NCBI GenBank assembly: GCA_022771695.1
Contig: JALEKJ010000046.1
Coordinates: 62,001 to 126,000 of the forward strand
From: Roseburia sp.
GTDB lineage: Bacteria; Bacillota; Clostridia; Lachnospirales; Lachnospiraceae
DNA: 64,000 bases
Direction of reading: 5' to 3'
Position 1 is the stretch's first letter. Each line of letters opens with the position of its first letter. Below the pieces are notes generated by a model. The model searched no databases and was not told where the DNA came from. It worked only from the letters and a program-made list of their open reading frames with translations. Below, one piece after another: positions 1 through 9,916 of this stretch. The position numbers were made by a program, and so were the translations under genes.

Positions 1-1
1 T

Positions 2-700
2 TACTGGGGATTTGATCCTACGTATCTGTTGGTTGTAATCGGTGCAGTCATTTGTCTGATTGCATCCGCACGGGTAAATAGTACCTTCAATAAATATGCA
101 CAGTATCGCAGTATGTCCGGTATGACAGGAGCGCAGGCAGCAGAGCGTATCCTGCATGCTGCAGGCATTTATGATGTCTCGATTCAGCATGTTTCCGGAA
201 ATTTAACGGATCACTATCATCCGGGGAAGAAGACATTAAATTTATCTGACGCTGTATACAATTCGACTTCTGTGGCAGCCATTGGTGTGGCGGCACATGA
301 GTGCGGGCATGCGATTCAGCATCAGCAGGGGTATGTACCACTTTCTTTGCGGACTGCAATCGTGCCGGTGGCAAATATCGGTTCTACTCTTTCCTGGCCG
401 CTTATTTTGATTGGATTACTTTTTTCACGGAATACAGGAAGCTTTCTTATCAATCTTGGTATCCTGTGCTTTTCTTTTGCCGTACTGTTTCAGCTTGTGA
501 CATTGCCGGTTGAGTTCAATGCCTCTTCGCGGGCGCTGGCGCTTCTTGGTCAGCAGGGAATCTTAAGTGAGAGTGAAATGCCTTACACGAGAAAAGTATT
601 AAAAGCAGCAGCACTTACTTATGTGGCGAGTGCGGCAGCGGCGTTGCTGCAGTTGTTACGTCTGTTATTGCTGTTTGGAGGAAGAAGACGAGATGACTGA
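2..700 (+). CDS. Membrane zinc metallopeptidase (YugP family), 5' end missing
   Basis: The frame is open from base 2 with no start codon, so the gene begins before the window; only a few N-terminal residues seem to be missing. The protein has an N-terminal membrane segment, the zinc-peptidase motif HECGH (about residue 100) and further hydrophobic segments in the middle and at the C-terminus. This is the layout of the neutral zinc metallopeptidase family of B. subtilis YugP. The active site would lie between membrane segments; substrates are not known to me. Its stop overlaps the rsmB start by 8 bases, so the two are translated together in one operon. Confidence 0.9.
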   Translation, partial: YWGFDPTYLLVVIGAVICLIASARVNSTFNKYAQYRSMSGMTGAQAAERILHAAGIYDVSIQHVSGNLTDHYHPGKKTLNLSDAVYNSTSVAAIGVAAHECGHAIQHQQGYVPLSLRTAIVPVANIGSTLSWPLILIGLLFSRNTGSFLINLGILCFSFAVLFQLVTLPVEFNASSRALALLGQQGILSESEMPYTRKVLKAAALTYVASAAAALLQLLRLLLLFGGRRRDD

Positions 701-2018
701 TTCCGTAAATACAAGAGAACTGGTGTTGGGTATCCTGATGGAGGTAACGAGCGAAAGTAACTACAGTCATCTGGTACTTCGTGCGGTTTTAGAGAAATAT
801 CAGTATCTGGATAAGAAGGAACGTGCATTTATTACACGTTTGTCCGAAGGGACTATCCAGCGCATGATTGAGTTGGATTACATCCTGAATCAGTTTTCTA
901 AGGTGAAGGTAAATAAAATGAAACCGGTTATCCGCAATATCCTGCGGATGGGTGTCTATCAGTTAAAGTATATGGATGCGGTTCCGGCTTCGGCAGCGTG
1001 CAACGAAGCGGTGAAGCTTGCAAAGAAAAAGGGCTTTGGCTCTCTTAGCGGATTTGTAAACGGTGTATTGCGCAATGTCAGCAGGAATATAGAGCAGATT
1101 ACATATCCGGATGCGGACAAGGAACCGGTAACGGCATTGTCCGTGCGATATTCGATTCCGGAATGGCTGACTGTACAGTGGCTCGAGGAATACGGCAGAG
1201 AGCAGACCGAGCAGATGATGCAGGCATTTCTGACGGATGCACCGATTACGATACGTACCAATTTAAAGCGAACGACACCGGAGGAGTTGCGCGAAAAGCT
1301 TGAGGCGGAGGGTGTAACAGTAGAGACCATGGATGCGACAAAATATCCGGAGCTTCCGTATGCATTTATGATTTCCGGCTTTGATTATCTGAATGGACTG
1401 AATTCTTTTCGGGAAGGCTTGTTCTATGTACAAGACTTAAGCTCTATGTTGGTAGCAGAATGGGCGGCACCGAAAGCAGGAGATATCTGTATCGATGTCT
1501 GTGGTGCGCCCGGAGGTAAGAGTATTCATTTGGCGGAAAAGCTAGACGGCACGGGAAGTGTAGAGGCAAGGGATATAAGCGAACATAAAGTGGAACTGAT
1601 TCGTGAGAACATTGCACGCCATCAACTTTCGAATATTACTGCCAAACGCTGGGACGCTACGGTATTAGACGAGGAGTCGGTAGAGAAAGCAGACATTGTG
1701 ATTGCGGATTTACCTTGTTCCGGGCTTGGTGTACTTCGCAAGAAGACGGATATCAAATACCGGATGAGCGAGAGTGCACAGGCGGAGCTGGTGGAATTGC
1801 AACGAAGCATTTTACAGGTAGTTGCTTCCTATGTGAAGCCGGGCGGTACGCTTATGTATTCGACCTGTACCATCCACCGTGCGGAGAACGAAAAGAATGT
1901 TGCGTGGTTTATCGAGCAACATCCGGAATTTTCGGTGGAAAAGATGCGTCAGATATTCCCGGAGGAGACGTTGGGAGACGGATTTTTTATTGCCCGGCTC
2001 GTGCGCAGGGCGCAGTAA
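693..2018 (+). CDS. rsmB: 16S rRNA m5C967 methyltransferase RsmB
   Basis: 441 residues. An N-terminal NusB-like RNA-binding domain (about 1-130) is followed by a SAM-dependent methyltransferase domain. Visible motifs are the SAM loop GAPGGK near 271, and the two family cysteines in DLPCSG (near 340) and YSTCT (near 388), which form the covalent RNA adduct and release it. It methylates C967 of 16S rRNA. I chose the ATG at 693, which overlaps the upstream peptidase stop; the longer open frame from 621 would add a Cys/Arg-rich out-of-family extension. rsmB-rlmN-prpC-prkC-rsgA-rpe-thiN is a conserved Firmicutes order. Confidence 0.96.
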   Translation: MTDSVNTRELVLGILMEVTSESNYSHLVLRAVLEKYQYLDKKERAFITRLSEGTIQRMIELDYILNQFSKVKVNKMKPVIRNILRMGVYQLKYMDAVPASAACNEAVKLAKKKGFGSLSGFVNGVLRNVSRNIEQITYPDADKEPVTALSVRYSIPEWLTVQWLEEYGREQTEQMMQAFLTDAPITIRTNLKRTTPEELREKLEAEGVTVETMDATKYPELPYAFMISGFDYLNGLNSFREGLFYVQDLSSMLVAEWAAPKAGDICIDVCGAPGGKSIHLAEKLDGTGSVEARDISEHKVELIRENIARHQLSNITAKRWDATVLDEESVEKADIVIADLPCSGLGVLRKKTDIKYRMSESAQAELVELQRSILQVVASYVKPGGTLMYSTCTIHRAENEKNVAWFIEQHPEFSVEKMRQIFPEETLGDGFFIARLVRRAQ

Positions 2019-2090
2019 CCCGACGATACAATGCTTTGTACGTGAAGCATTCTGTGCGTTGCGCAGGGTGTTGGAAAGATGGAGTGATAT

Positions 2091-3149
2091 ATGGAACAGC
2101 AAAAGACAGATATCAAGTCAATGAATTTAAAAGAATTGGCGGCATATATCGAGGAACTTGGTGAAAAGAGCTTTCGTGCAAAACAAATTTATCAGTGGCT
2201 TCATGTAAAGCAGGTTTCTTCGTTTGATGAAATGACCAATATCTCAAGGAGTCTTATTGAAAAGCTCAAGGAGCAGTGTACACTGATTTGTTTAAGGCAG
2301 GAGCTGGTTCAGATATCAAAGCAGGACGGCACAAGAAAGTACTTGTTTGCACTGTCCGACGGAAATGTGATTGAGAGTGTGCTGATGCGTTATAAGCACG
2401 GCAATTCCGTGTGCATTTCCTCACAGGTGGGCTGCCGTATGGGCTGCAGATTCTGCGCGTCTACGCTGGATGGATTGGTGCGCGGACTGACACCTTCCGA
2501 GATGCTTGACCAGATTTATCAGATTGGGAAAGACATTGGGGAGCGCATCTCGAATGTGGTTGTAATGGGAACCGGTGAGCCGATGGATAACTTTGAGAAT
2601 CTTGTAAAGTTCATCGAACTGCTGACGGACGAGAATGGACTTAATATCAGCCAAAGAAACCTGACGGTATCTACCTGCGGAATTGTGCCGCGCATGCGCG
2701 AACTTGCAGAAAAAAAGCTGCAGATTACATTGGCATTATCTCTGCATGCTTCTAATCAGGAAAAGCGCAAAGTACTTATGCCTGTGGCAAACAAATATGA
2801 GATACATGAGGTTGTGGATGCCTGCCGTTATTATTTTGAACAGACAGGAAGAAGAGTTACATTTGAGTACAGTTTGGTGGCGGGGGTTAACGATACGAAT
2901 GACGATGCGAGGGAACTGTCGGAACTGGTAGGAGACATGAATTGTCATATCAATCTCATACCCGTGAACCCGATTAAGGAGCGGGATTATAAGCAGCCGG
3001 ATAGTGGAGCAATCCTTGCTTTCAAAAATAAGCTTGAAAAAAACGGAATAAATGTTACTATTAGAAGGGAAATGGGTCGGGATATTGACGGGGCCTGTGG
3101 ACAGTTGCGCAAGCGATATGCGGATAGCAGCGTGAGTGCGAGAGGATAG
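2091..3149 (+). CDS. rlmN: Dual-specificity RNA m2A methyltransferase RlmN
   Basis: 352 residues, the usual family length. It is a radical SAM enzyme with the CX3CX2C iron-sulfur motif CRMGCRFC near residues 115-122, and a C-terminal Cys in DGACGQ (near 336) that matches the methyl-carrying cysteine. It methylates C2 of A2503 in 23S rRNA and of A37 in some tRNAs. The start at 2091 has a GGAG site 6 bases upstream. The 72-base gap from rsmB holds no gene. It belongs to the same rRNA-modification and translation-quality operon. Confidence 0.96.
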   Translation: MEQQKTDIKSMNLKELAAYIEELGEKSFRAKQIYQWLHVKQVSSFDEMTNISRSLIEKLKEQCTLICLRQELVQISKQDGTRKYLFALSDGNVIESVLMRYKHGNSVCISSQVGCRMGCRFCASTLDGLVRGLTPSEMLDQIYQIGKDIGERISNVVVMGTGEPMDNFENLVKFIELLTDENGLNISQRNLTVSTCGIVPRMRELAEKKLQITLALSLHASNQEKRKVLMPVANKYEIHEVVDACRYYFEQTGRRVTFEYSLVAGVNDTNDDARELSELVGDMNCHINLIPVNPIKERDYKQPDSGAILAFKNKLEKNGINVTIRREMGRDIDGACGQLRKRYADSSVSARG

Positions 3150-3162
3150 ATGGAGGAATCAA

Positions 3163-3906
3163 ATGAAGACGTTTTCCATGACGCACATCGGGCGGCGACG
3201 TGAAACAAATCAGGACTATATGTTTACTTCGGAAACGGCTGTCGGAAGTCTGCCAAACCTTTTTCTGGTGGCAGACGGAATGGGCGGTCATGCGGCCGGT
3301 GATTATGCGTCCAGATTTACGATAGAGAAAATCGTTGAGCATATTAAGCAGTCAGAGAAGAAAGAACCTGTGACTGTGCTTAAGGAAGCGGTTGATTATG
3401 CAAATCGTCTGCTGCTTGAAGAAGCCGGAGCAGATGAGAAAAAAGCAGGCATGGGGACGACGATTGTTGCCGCAACCTGTCAGGGGGATAAGCTATATAC
3501 CGCCAACGTAGGTGACAGTCGCCTGTATGTAGTGAATGAAGAACAGATTGTCCAGATTACACGTGATCATTCTTTAGTAGAAGAGATGGTTCGGTTGGGC
3601 GAGATGGATAAGGAGGATGCCAAAGGGCATCCGGATAAGAATATTATTACGAGAGCAATCGGAGTTGGCTCCGAAGTGACTGTTGACTTTTTTGAGACCA
3701 GAGTGACAGAGAAAGATACAATTTTGATGTGTTCGGACGGTCTGACCAATATGATTGATGATGCGGATATCAAGCGGATTATCTTGGGGCAGCGTGATAT
3801 CGTTGAGAAAGCAGAACGATTGGTAGAGACGGCCAATCAAAATGGTGGCAGAGACAATATTACGGTTGTGTTGATTGAACCGTTCTCAAAGGAAGGAAAA
3901 GAATAA
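3163..3906 (+). CDS. prpC: PP2C-type Ser/Thr protein phosphatase (PrpC/Stp1)
   Basis: 247 residues. PPM/PP2C metal-binding motifs are present in order: RRETNQD near the N-terminus, VADGMGGH, GDSRLY and GRDNIT near the C-terminus. The start at 3163 has a GGAGG site; the frame is open 9 codons further upstream but without a site. This cytosolic Mn-dependent phosphatase reverses phosphorylation by the partner kinase PrkC, encoded immediately downstream with one base between the stop and the next ATG. Confidence 0.95.
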   Translation: MKTFSMTHIGRRRETNQDYMFTSETAVGSLPNLFLVADGMGGHAAGDYASRFTIEKIVEHIKQSEKKEPVTVLKEAVDYANRLLLEEAGADEKKAGMGTTIVAATCQGDKLYTANVGDSRLYVVNEEQIVQITRDHSLVEEMVRLGEMDKEDAKGHPDKNIITRAIGVGSEVTVDFFETRVTEKDTILMCSDGLTNMIDDADIKRIILGQRDIVEKAERLVETANQNGGRDNITVVLIEPFSKEGKE

Positions 3907-3907
3907 T

Positions 3908-6025
3908 ATGTTAACAGAGGGAATGTATGTAGCAGACCGCTATGAGATAGTCGGTAAAATCGGTACCGGCGGTATGTCAGATGTATATAAGGCATTGGAT
4001 TTGACACTTGGACGCAATGTGGCAATCAAAGTGTTGAAACCGGAGTTTTCGGAAGATTTGAATTTTGTGACGAAGTTCCGCACAGAGGCACAGTCGGCAG
4101 CGGGACTGGAGCATCCGAATATTGTAAATATTTACGATGTAGGAAGCGAGAGAGGCATGCACTATATCGTGATGGAGTATGTAGAAGGCGTCACGTTAAA
4201 GACATATATCGAGAAGAAGGGACAGCTTTCTTTTAAGGAGGCAGTCAGCATTGCAATTCAGGTAGGAAGAGGTATTGAAGCGGCGCACAATAAGGGCATC
4301 ATTCACAGAGATATCAAGCCTCAGAATATCATCATTTCTACAGAAGGCAAGGTAAAAGTAACAGATTTTGGTATAGCAAGGGCGGCAAACTCCAATACCA
4401 TCAGTTCTGATGTGATGGGTTCCGTGCACTATTCTTCACCGGAACAGGCGAGAAACGGTTTTGTGGATGGCAAGAGTGATATTTATTCTCTTGGTATCGT
4501 GATGTATGAGATGGTGACAGGACGTGTTCCTTTTGACGGGGATACAACGGTAGCAGTAGCAATCCAGCATCTTCAGGAGGAGATGGTGTCGCCGAGTGCT
4601 TATGCGCCGAATCTGCCAATCAGTATGGAGAAAATCATTCTCAAATGTACGCAGAAGAATCCGGATCGCAGATACGAATCTATGACGGCGTTGCTTGCAG
4701 ATTTGCGCAAGGCACTGGTAAGTCCGGACGAAGATTTTGTGGTGATGGTTCCGGCAGTCAATCAGGATAAGACAAGAGTGATTGCGGAGGACGATTTAAA
4801 GCAGATTAAGGAAGAGGCAGGAAGCATCTACCTTAAAGCAGATGAGGCGGTCAGAACAAAAAAGGAAGCTCCGAAAGAGTATGATGATGAAGATGATGAA
4901 CTTGATGACTATGAGGATGAGGGAGAACTGAATCCGAAGATGGAAAAGGCAATTACCATTATGGGAATCGCGGCGGCAGTTATCATCGTACTTATTATTG
5001 TCGCGATTGTGATAAATCTCTTTGGCGGCTTTGGAAAAAGAGGTAACAAAGATACGGAGACAAAGACCACACAGACAACCCAAACCACCGAGACGGAGAC
5101 AGTAGCTGCAGAGCAAATTAAGGTTCCGGACCTTTCAGGCAAGACCTATGCGGATGCAGAGACTGAGCTTGCTGCACTTGGACTTAAAATCGAGAATAAG
5201 GGTGAGGTATCTTCCGACACTTACAAGGAAGGCGAGATTGCCAATCAGGAACCGGTGGCAGGAACTGCAGTTGACAAAGATACTACAGTCAGCGTTGTCA
5301 TCAGTAATGGAAAAGGCAGCATTGATGTTCCAAACGTAGTCGGCGAGTCCGAATCGAGTGCGATAGATGCGCTTGAGGAGATGGGATTCAAGCCGGATAA
5401 GACCTATTCTTATAGTGATACCGTGGCAGCAGGTGATGTCATTTCCCAGAATCCAACGAGCGGTTCGAAGGCAAAAGAGGGAGATACCATTACCATTACT
5501 ATTAGCCAGGGGCGTGAAGCAGTGACTGTCCCGGATGTCTACACGACTTATAAATCAGAGGAACAGGCAAAGAGCTTGCTTGCGGACTTTAATATATCGG
5601 TTAAGACGGCATACAGTGACACGTATCCGGAGGGCATTGTTATGGCACAGAGCATTGAACCCGGCAAGCAGGTAGAGAAAGGTACTTCCATTACGATTAC
5701 CATCAGCAAGGGACCGGAACCATCCCAGGTGGTGACGGCTACAACCTATAAATGTAATCACACTGTAAATCTTACAAAATCAGGTGCAAATACAACGGGG
5801 GTATCCGAAGTAAGTGCTATCTTGTATGATACGTCCGGCAATGCATTAAAGCAGTGGTCTAATCTGGCGCTTACCTCGATTAACGATGCAGGTGATCAGG
5901 GTGTGAAGGTGACACAGGGCGGCTTATTGGTAAGCAGCGGTAAGATTGCTGTGACATTGTTATATGAGAATGGGACGACGAGCGTGGTGACCGTAGAGAA
6001 CGTTGAGTTTCTAAAAGAATCATAA
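3908..6025 (+). CDS. prkC: PASTA-domain Ser/Thr protein kinase PrkC
   Basis: 705 residues. An N-terminal Hanks kinase domain (about 10-270) shows a Gly-rich loop (GTGGMSDVY), VAIK lysine, HRDIKPQN catalytic loop and DFG. An acidic linker (DDEDDELDDYEDE) precedes one membrane segment at about 348-370. Outside the cell are three PASTA repeats starting near 404, 471 and 539, then a C-terminal beta-rich domain of about 90 residues. PASTA repeats bind muropeptides or lipid II, linking wall status to phosphorylation. The ATG at 3908 follows the prpC stop directly with AAGGAA upstream. Threonines just outside the membrane form a TT-rich stalk. Confidence 0.96.
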   Translation: MLTEGMYVADRYEIVGKIGTGGMSDVYKALDLTLGRNVAIKVLKPEFSEDLNFVTKFRTEAQSAAGLEHPNIVNIYDVGSERGMHYIVMEYVEGVTLKTYIEKKGQLSFKEAVSIAIQVGRGIEAAHNKGIIHRDIKPQNIIISTEGKVKVTDFGIARAANSNTISSDVMGSVHYSSPEQARNGFVDGKSDIYSLGIVMYEMVTGRVPFDGDTTVAVAIQHLQEEMVSPSAYAPNLPISMEKIILKCTQKNPDRRYESMTALLADLRKALVSPDEDFVVMVPAVNQDKTRVIAEDDLKQIKEEAGSIYLKADEAVRTKKEAPKEYDDEDDELDDYEDEGELNPKMEKAITIMGIAAAVIIVLIIVAIVINLFGGFGKRGNKDTETKTTQTTQTTETETVAAEQIKVPDLSGKTYADAETELAALGLKIENKGEVSSDTYKEGEIANQEPVAGTAVDKDTTVSVVISNGKGSIDVPNVVGESESSAIDALEEMGFKPDKTYSYSDTVAAGDVISQNPTSGSKAKEGDTITITISQGREAVTVPDVYTTYKSEEQAKSLLADFNISVKTAYSDTYPEGIVMAQSIEPGKQVEKGTSITITISKGPEPSQVVTATTYKCNHTVNLTKSGANTTGVSEVSAILYDTSGNALKQWSNLALTSINDAGDQGVKVTQGGLLVSSGKIAVTLLYENGTTSVVTVENVEFLKES

Positions 6026-6037
6026 TCGGGAAACGAT

Positions 6038-6916
6038 ATGCAGGGAAAGATTGTAAAAGGAATTTCCGGATTCTACTATGTTCACATAGCAGAATCCGGA
6101 ATTTATGAATGTAAGGCTAAGGGCATTTTCCGTAACCAGAAGGTAAAACCATTGGTCGGCGACAATGTCGAGATAGCGATATTGCATGAAAAAGAAAAAA
6201 CAGGAAATATCGAAACGATATTACCAAGAGAGAACGAACTGATTCGTCCGGCGGTGGCAAACGTCAATCAGGCGCTGGTTATATTTGCAGCGGCGAAGCC
6301 ACAGCCGAATTTTAATTTACTGGACAGGTTCCTTATTATGATGGAATATCAGAAGGTGCCTGTGACCATCTGTTTTAATAAAACCGATTTGATTACCGAA
6401 GAGGAACTGCATGAATTTGCGGATGTTTATGCAGCATGCGGCTATCCCGTAGTCTTTACTTCAGCGAAAGAGCAGGAAGGTATGGAGAGGCTTTTGGCAT
6501 TGCTAGAAGGTAAGACAACAGCAGTGGCAGGACCTTCCGGGGTAGGAAAGTCTTCTTTGATTAACTGCTTACAAAAGGGCAGACAGATGGAGACCGGTGC
6601 CATTAGCAGGAAGATTGAGCGAGGAAAGCATACGACACGCCATTCTGAGATTATTCCGATTCATGGGAATACCTATATTATGGATACACCCGGATTTTCC
6701 ACACTTAATATACCGGGATTTGAAAAGGAAGATTTGCAGCAGTACTACAGAGAATTTGCGGAATATGAACCGTATTGCCGGTTTCAGGGATGCAGCCACA
6801 TCGGAGAGCCGGATTGCGGTGTTAAGGATGCATTGCGTGAGGGGAAAATCAGTACCTTGCGCTATGAAAATTACAAGCTTTTGTATGAAGAATTAAAGCA
6901 GGTGAAGAAGTACTAA
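6038..6916 (+). CDS. rsgA: Ribosome small-subunit GTPase RsgA
   Basis: 292 residues. An OB-fold N-terminus is followed by a circularly permuted GTPase: the NKTD motif (FNKTDL) comes before the P-loop GPSGVGKSS (near 165) and DTPGFS. A C-terminal zinc-binding cluster CRFQGCSHIGEPDC closes the protein. It helps 30S subunit maturation by proofreading the decoding centre. It lies 12 bases after prkC; no strong ribosome binding site is visible, so translation may depend on coupling. Confidence 0.95.
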   Translation: MQGKIVKGISGFYYVHIAESGIYECKAKGIFRNQKVKPLVGDNVEIAILHEKEKTGNIETILPRENELIRPAVANVNQALVIFAAAKPQPNFNLLDRFLIMMEYQKVPVTICFNKTDLITEEELHEFADVYAACGYPVVFTSAKEQEGMERLLALLEGKTTAVAGPSGVGKSSLINCLQKGRQMETGAISRKIERGKHTTRHSEIIPIHGNTYIMDTPGFSTLNIPGFEKEDLQQYYREFAEYEPYCRFQGCSHIGEPDCGVKDALREGKISTLRYENYKLLYEELKQVKKY

Positions 6917-6929
6917 CGGAGGTAGGATA

Positions 6930-7583
6930 ATGAACTGTTTAGCACCGTCGATATTATCGGCTGACTTTGCGAGACTGGGAGAGCAGGTACAGGAATTGGA
7001 TGAAGCAGGAGCCCAGTATGTGCATATTGATGTCATGGATGGTATGTTTGTGCCGAGCATTTCTTTTGGCATGCCGATTATCCGCTCGTTGCGTCCATGC
7101 AGTGACCGAATTTTTGACGTGCACCTGATGATAGAGGAGCCGGGGCGCTATATTTCCGATTTTGCGGAGGCCGGAGCGGACCTTATTACCGTTCACGCGG
7201 AAGCCTGCAAACATTTAGACCGCACGGTGGAAAGCATTAAGGAAAAAGGCTTGCTTGCAGGTGTAGCATTAAATCCGGCAACACCGATTTCCGCAATCGA
7301 ATATGTCCTGCCAAAAGTAGATATGGTGCTCATCATGTCCGTAAATCCGGGATTCGGCGGGCAGAAGCTGATTCCTTATACGGTTCAGAAGATTCGTGAC
7401 TTAAAGAAAATGATTGATGCAAAAGGATTAAAAATCGATATTGAGGTGGACGGTGGTATCAATTTGGAGAATGTGGCTGAGGTCATGGATGCCGGAGCCA
7501 ATATTATCGTTGCGGGAAGCGCTGTGTTTAGCGGAGACCTCACCGAAAATACGCAGCAGTTCTTACATATTCTCAATTCCTAA
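6930..7583 (+). CDS. rpe: Ribulose-phosphate 3-epimerase
   Basis: 217 residues, a full-length TIM barrel. Metal and substrate motifs are VHIDVMDG, VHLMI, NPGFGGQ and EVDGGI. It interconverts ribulose 5-phosphate and xylulose 5-phosphate in the pentose phosphate pathway. A GGAGG site precedes the ATG. It sits between rsgA and thiN, the standard Firmicutes order. Confidence 0.96.
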   Translation: MNCLAPSILSADFARLGEQVQELDEAGAQYVHIDVMDGMFVPSISFGMPIIRSLRPCSDRIFDVHLMIEEPGRYISDFAEAGADLITVHAEACKHLDRTVESIKEKGLLAGVALNPATPISAIEYVLPKVDMVLIMSVNPGFGGQKLIPYTVQKIRDLKKMIDAKGLKIDIEVDGGINLENVAEVMDAGANIIVAGSAVFSGDLTENTQQFLHILNS

Positions 7584-7611
7584 GACAAGCAGTTTTTGAG
7601 AGAGGGAGCGA

Positions 7612-8262
7612 ATGAAACATTTTTTAATAGTTTCCGGGGGCGATATCGACGATGCGTTTGCCTGCCGTATGATAGAAAAAGAGCAACCGGATGTGGTGAT
7701 TGCAGCGGATAAGGGAATGGATTTTTTTTACCGGAATCAGATAAAGCCCGATTTTATCATTGGCGATTTTGATTCGGCAGAGCGTGAGAGCCTGTGTTAT
7801 TTCCGGACACAGAGCAATGTGCAGATTAGAGAACTTTGCCCCATGAAGGATGATACCGATACGGAATCGGCAATCCGATATGCATTGGAACAGGGCGCGG
7901 AGAAGATAACTCTGCTTGGGGCAACCGGGAGCAGATTAGACCATGTACTCGGCAATATCGAACTGCTGGGAATCGGATTAAAAGCGGGTGTGCCGATTAC
8001 TATGTTGGATGCGAAGAATCGAATTCGGATGATTGATAAAGGGATTACCATAAAGAAAAGTGAGCAGTATGGTACCTATGTATCGCTGCTGCCATATACC
8101 GAATGCGTAGAGTGTGTAACCCTGAAAGGATTTAAATATCCTCTTACAGACGCCACACTTACCGGGTTTTGCTCATTGGGTGTGAGCAATGAGATTGCGG
8201 AAGAGAAAGCGGAGATTACCTTTGACGGAGGAATTCTGCTTGTGATAGAATCAAGGGACTGA
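7612..8262 (+). CDS. thiN: Thiamine diphosphokinase
   Basis: 216 residues. The thiamin pyrophosphokinase signatures GDFDS and DDTDTE in the N-terminal half are followed by a C-terminal beta-sandwich thiamine-binding domain. It transfers pyrophosphate from ATP to thiamine, giving the TPP cofactor. ATG preceded by GAGGGAG. It is the last gene of the rsmB-type run before ychF. Confidence 0.94.
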   Translation: MKHFLIVSGGDIDDAFACRMIEKEQPDVVIAADKGMDFFYRNQIKPDFIIGDFDSAERESLCYFRTQSNVQIRELCPMKDDTDTESAIRYALEQGAEKITLLGATGSRLDHVLGNIELLGIGLKAGVPITMLDAKNRIRMIDKGITIKKSEQYGTYVSLLPYTECVECVTLKGFKYPLTDATLTGFCSLGVSNEIAEEKAEITFDGGILLVIESRD

Positions 8263-8310
8263 TAAAAAGACAAGACAAAAGAAGCCATGATAAAGGAGAA
8301 AAAATAGAAC

Positions 8311-9411
8311 ATGAAACTAGGAATCGTAGGTTTACCGAACGTAGGAAAGAGTACACTTTTTAATTCTTTGACGAAGGCAGGCGCGGAGTCCGCGAACTAT
8401 CCGTTCTGTACGATTGACCCGAATGTGGGAATCGTGGCAGTGCCGGACGAGCGTATCAAGAAATTGGGAGAACTTTACCACACCAAAAAGGTGACACCGG
8501 CAGTCATCGAATTTGTTGATATTGCTGGTCTGGTAAAGGGAGCAAGCAAGGGGGAGGGGCTCGGCAATCAGTTCCTTGCAAATATCCGTGAGGTAGATGC
8601 TATCGTACACGTGGTGCGCTGCTTTGAGGACACGAATGTCGTGCATGTAGACGGAAGTGTTGACCCGGCGAGAGATATTGAGACTATTAATTTAGAGCTG
8701 ATTTTCTCGGATGTAGAAATACTGGAACGTCGTATTGCGAAGGTTGCAAAGCAGGCGCGCATGGACAAGACCCTTGCAAAAGAGTTAGAACTGTTAGAGG
8801 CAGTAAAAGCACATTTGGAGAACGGTAATCTTGCGAAGACTTTTGAGGTGCCGGAGGATGAGGATGCGCAGAATTGGTTTGCTTCCTACAACCTTTTGAC
8901 AGCAAAGCCAACCATTTATGCGGCAAATGTATCAGAGGATGACCTTGCAGATGATGGTGCAAGTAATCCGCATGTAACAGCAGTACGTGAGATGGCAAAG
9001 GCTGAGAACAGCGAAGTGTTCGTTATCTGTGCGCAGATTGAGCAGGAAATCGCAGAGTTAGAGGATGATGAGAAGCAGATGTTCTTGGAAGACCTCGGAT
9101 TAAAGGAGTCCGGTCTGGATAAGCTGGTGGCAGCAAGTTATAGTTTACTCGGTCTCATCAGTTTCCTAACCGCAGGAGAGGATGAGTGCCGTGCATGGAC
9201 CATTAAGAAGGGCACGAAGGCACCGCAGGCTGCAGGTAAAATTCACACAGATTTCGAGCGTGGATTTATCAAGGCTGAGGTAGTAAATTATCAGGACCTT
9301 CTGGATAACGGAAGCCTTGCAGCAGCGAGAGAAAAAGGAATTGTCGGCATGGAGGGTAAGGATTACGTCGTAAAAGACGGCGATGTCATTCTGTTCCGTT
9401 TCAATGTCTAA
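8311..9411 (+). CDS. ychF: Redox-regulated ATPase/GTPase YchF (OLA1 family)
   Basis: 366 residues. The P-loop GLPNVGKST is at residues 6-14, [10 protein letters not shown] is the switch region, a helical coiled-coil insertion occupies the middle, and the C-terminal TGS domain ends in [11 protein letters not shown]1/YchF proteins prefer ATP, bind ribosomes and act in stress responses. AAGGAG lies upstream of the ATG. It is preceded by a 48-base gap from thiN. Confidence 0.96.
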   Translation: MKLGIVGLPNVGKSTLFNSLTKAGAESANYPFCTIDPNVGIVAVPDERIKKLGELYHTKKVTPAVIEFVDIAGLVKGASKGEGLGNQFLANIREVDAIVHVVRCFEDTNVVHVDGSVDPARDIETINLELIFSDVEILERRIAKVAKQARMDKTLAKELELLEAVKAHLENGNLAKTFEVPEDEDAQNWFASYNLLTAKPTIYAANVSEDDLADDGASNPHVTAVREMAKAENSEVFVICAQIEQEIAELEDDEKQMFLEDLGLKESGLDKLVAASYSLLGLISFLTAGEDECRAWTIKKGTKAPQAAGKIHTDFERGFIKAEVVNYQDLLDNGSLAAAREKGIVGMEGKDYVVKDGDVILFRFNV

Positions 9412-9505
9412 TTCGATTGAAAGAGGAAACTGCAAAGAGTGCAATATAGGCATACATCAAATATCGGGCGCATATATTTTTTCAAGGAAGGTTTTGGGAA
9501 AATAT

Positions 9506-9763
9506 ATGCGCTTTTGTGAATTGCAGCAGAAAGAAGTAATTAATGTGACAGACTGCAAATGCCTTGGGAATGTCAGAGACTTGGAGTTTGACGAGTGCGA
9601 TGGATGCATCAAGACGCTGATTGTGCCGGGACCGGGAAAATGGTTAGGGTGTGTGGGGCGCGAGTTTGAGATTTTTATCCCGTGGTGCAAGATTGTAAAG
9701 ATCGGACCGGATATCGTACTTGTGGATATTGATGAGAAGGAATGCAGACACAAGCTCAAATGA
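9506..9763 (+). CDS. YlmC/YmxH-family PRC-barrel protein
   Basis: 85 residues from the ATG at 9506; the open frame runs further upstream into the ychF end but family members are about 80 residues. The fold is a PRC-barrel: the N-terminus RFCELQQKEVIN matches the family start, followed by the LGNVRDLEFD strand and a hydrophobic core. Family members are linked to sporulation in Bacillus; the molecular role is not established. A perfect 12-base-pair hairpin overlaps its stop codon. Confidence 0.8.
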   Translation: MRFCELQQKEVINVTDCKCLGNVRDLEFDECDGCIKTLIVPGPGKWLGCVGREFEIFIPWCKIVKIGPDIVLVDIDEKECRHKLK

Positions 9764-9772
9764 GCTTGTGTC
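9747..9772 (+). other. Perfect hairpin over the ylmC-like stop codon
   Basis: Arms 9747-9758 (GACACAAGCTCA) and 9761-9772 pair perfectly across a 2-base loop, with the stop codon at 9761-9763. No T-run follows, so it is not a canonical intrinsic terminator; it could be a processing or 3'-end stabilising stem. Confidence 0.5.
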
Positions 9773-9851
9773 ACACAAAATTAAATAATCAGATATTTTA
9801 TAATTTCGTGAATTTATATAAAAAATAGTAGACATAACGAAATAAAATTTA

Positions 9852-9880
9852 TTGACAATTCCGACATTGACAGATATACT
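9852..9880 (+). promoter_or_regulatory. Sigma-A promoter of nrdR
   Basis: TTGACA at 9852-9857, a 17-base spacer and TATACT at 9875-9880, followed by a 36-base leader to the nrdR ATG. A nearly palindromic CCATATATAGG lies just after the -10 box; it loosely resembles an NrdR box, but a second copy at the usual spacing is not seen. Confidence 0.75.
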
Positions 9881-9916
9881 ACCATATATAGGCGCATTGC
9901 CACATGGAGGTAGCAT

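Noticed and set aside
9881-9916. NrdR box controlling nrdR itself
   Set aside because: Only one weak palindrome (CCATATATAGG) is seen; true NrdR sites come as spaced pairs.
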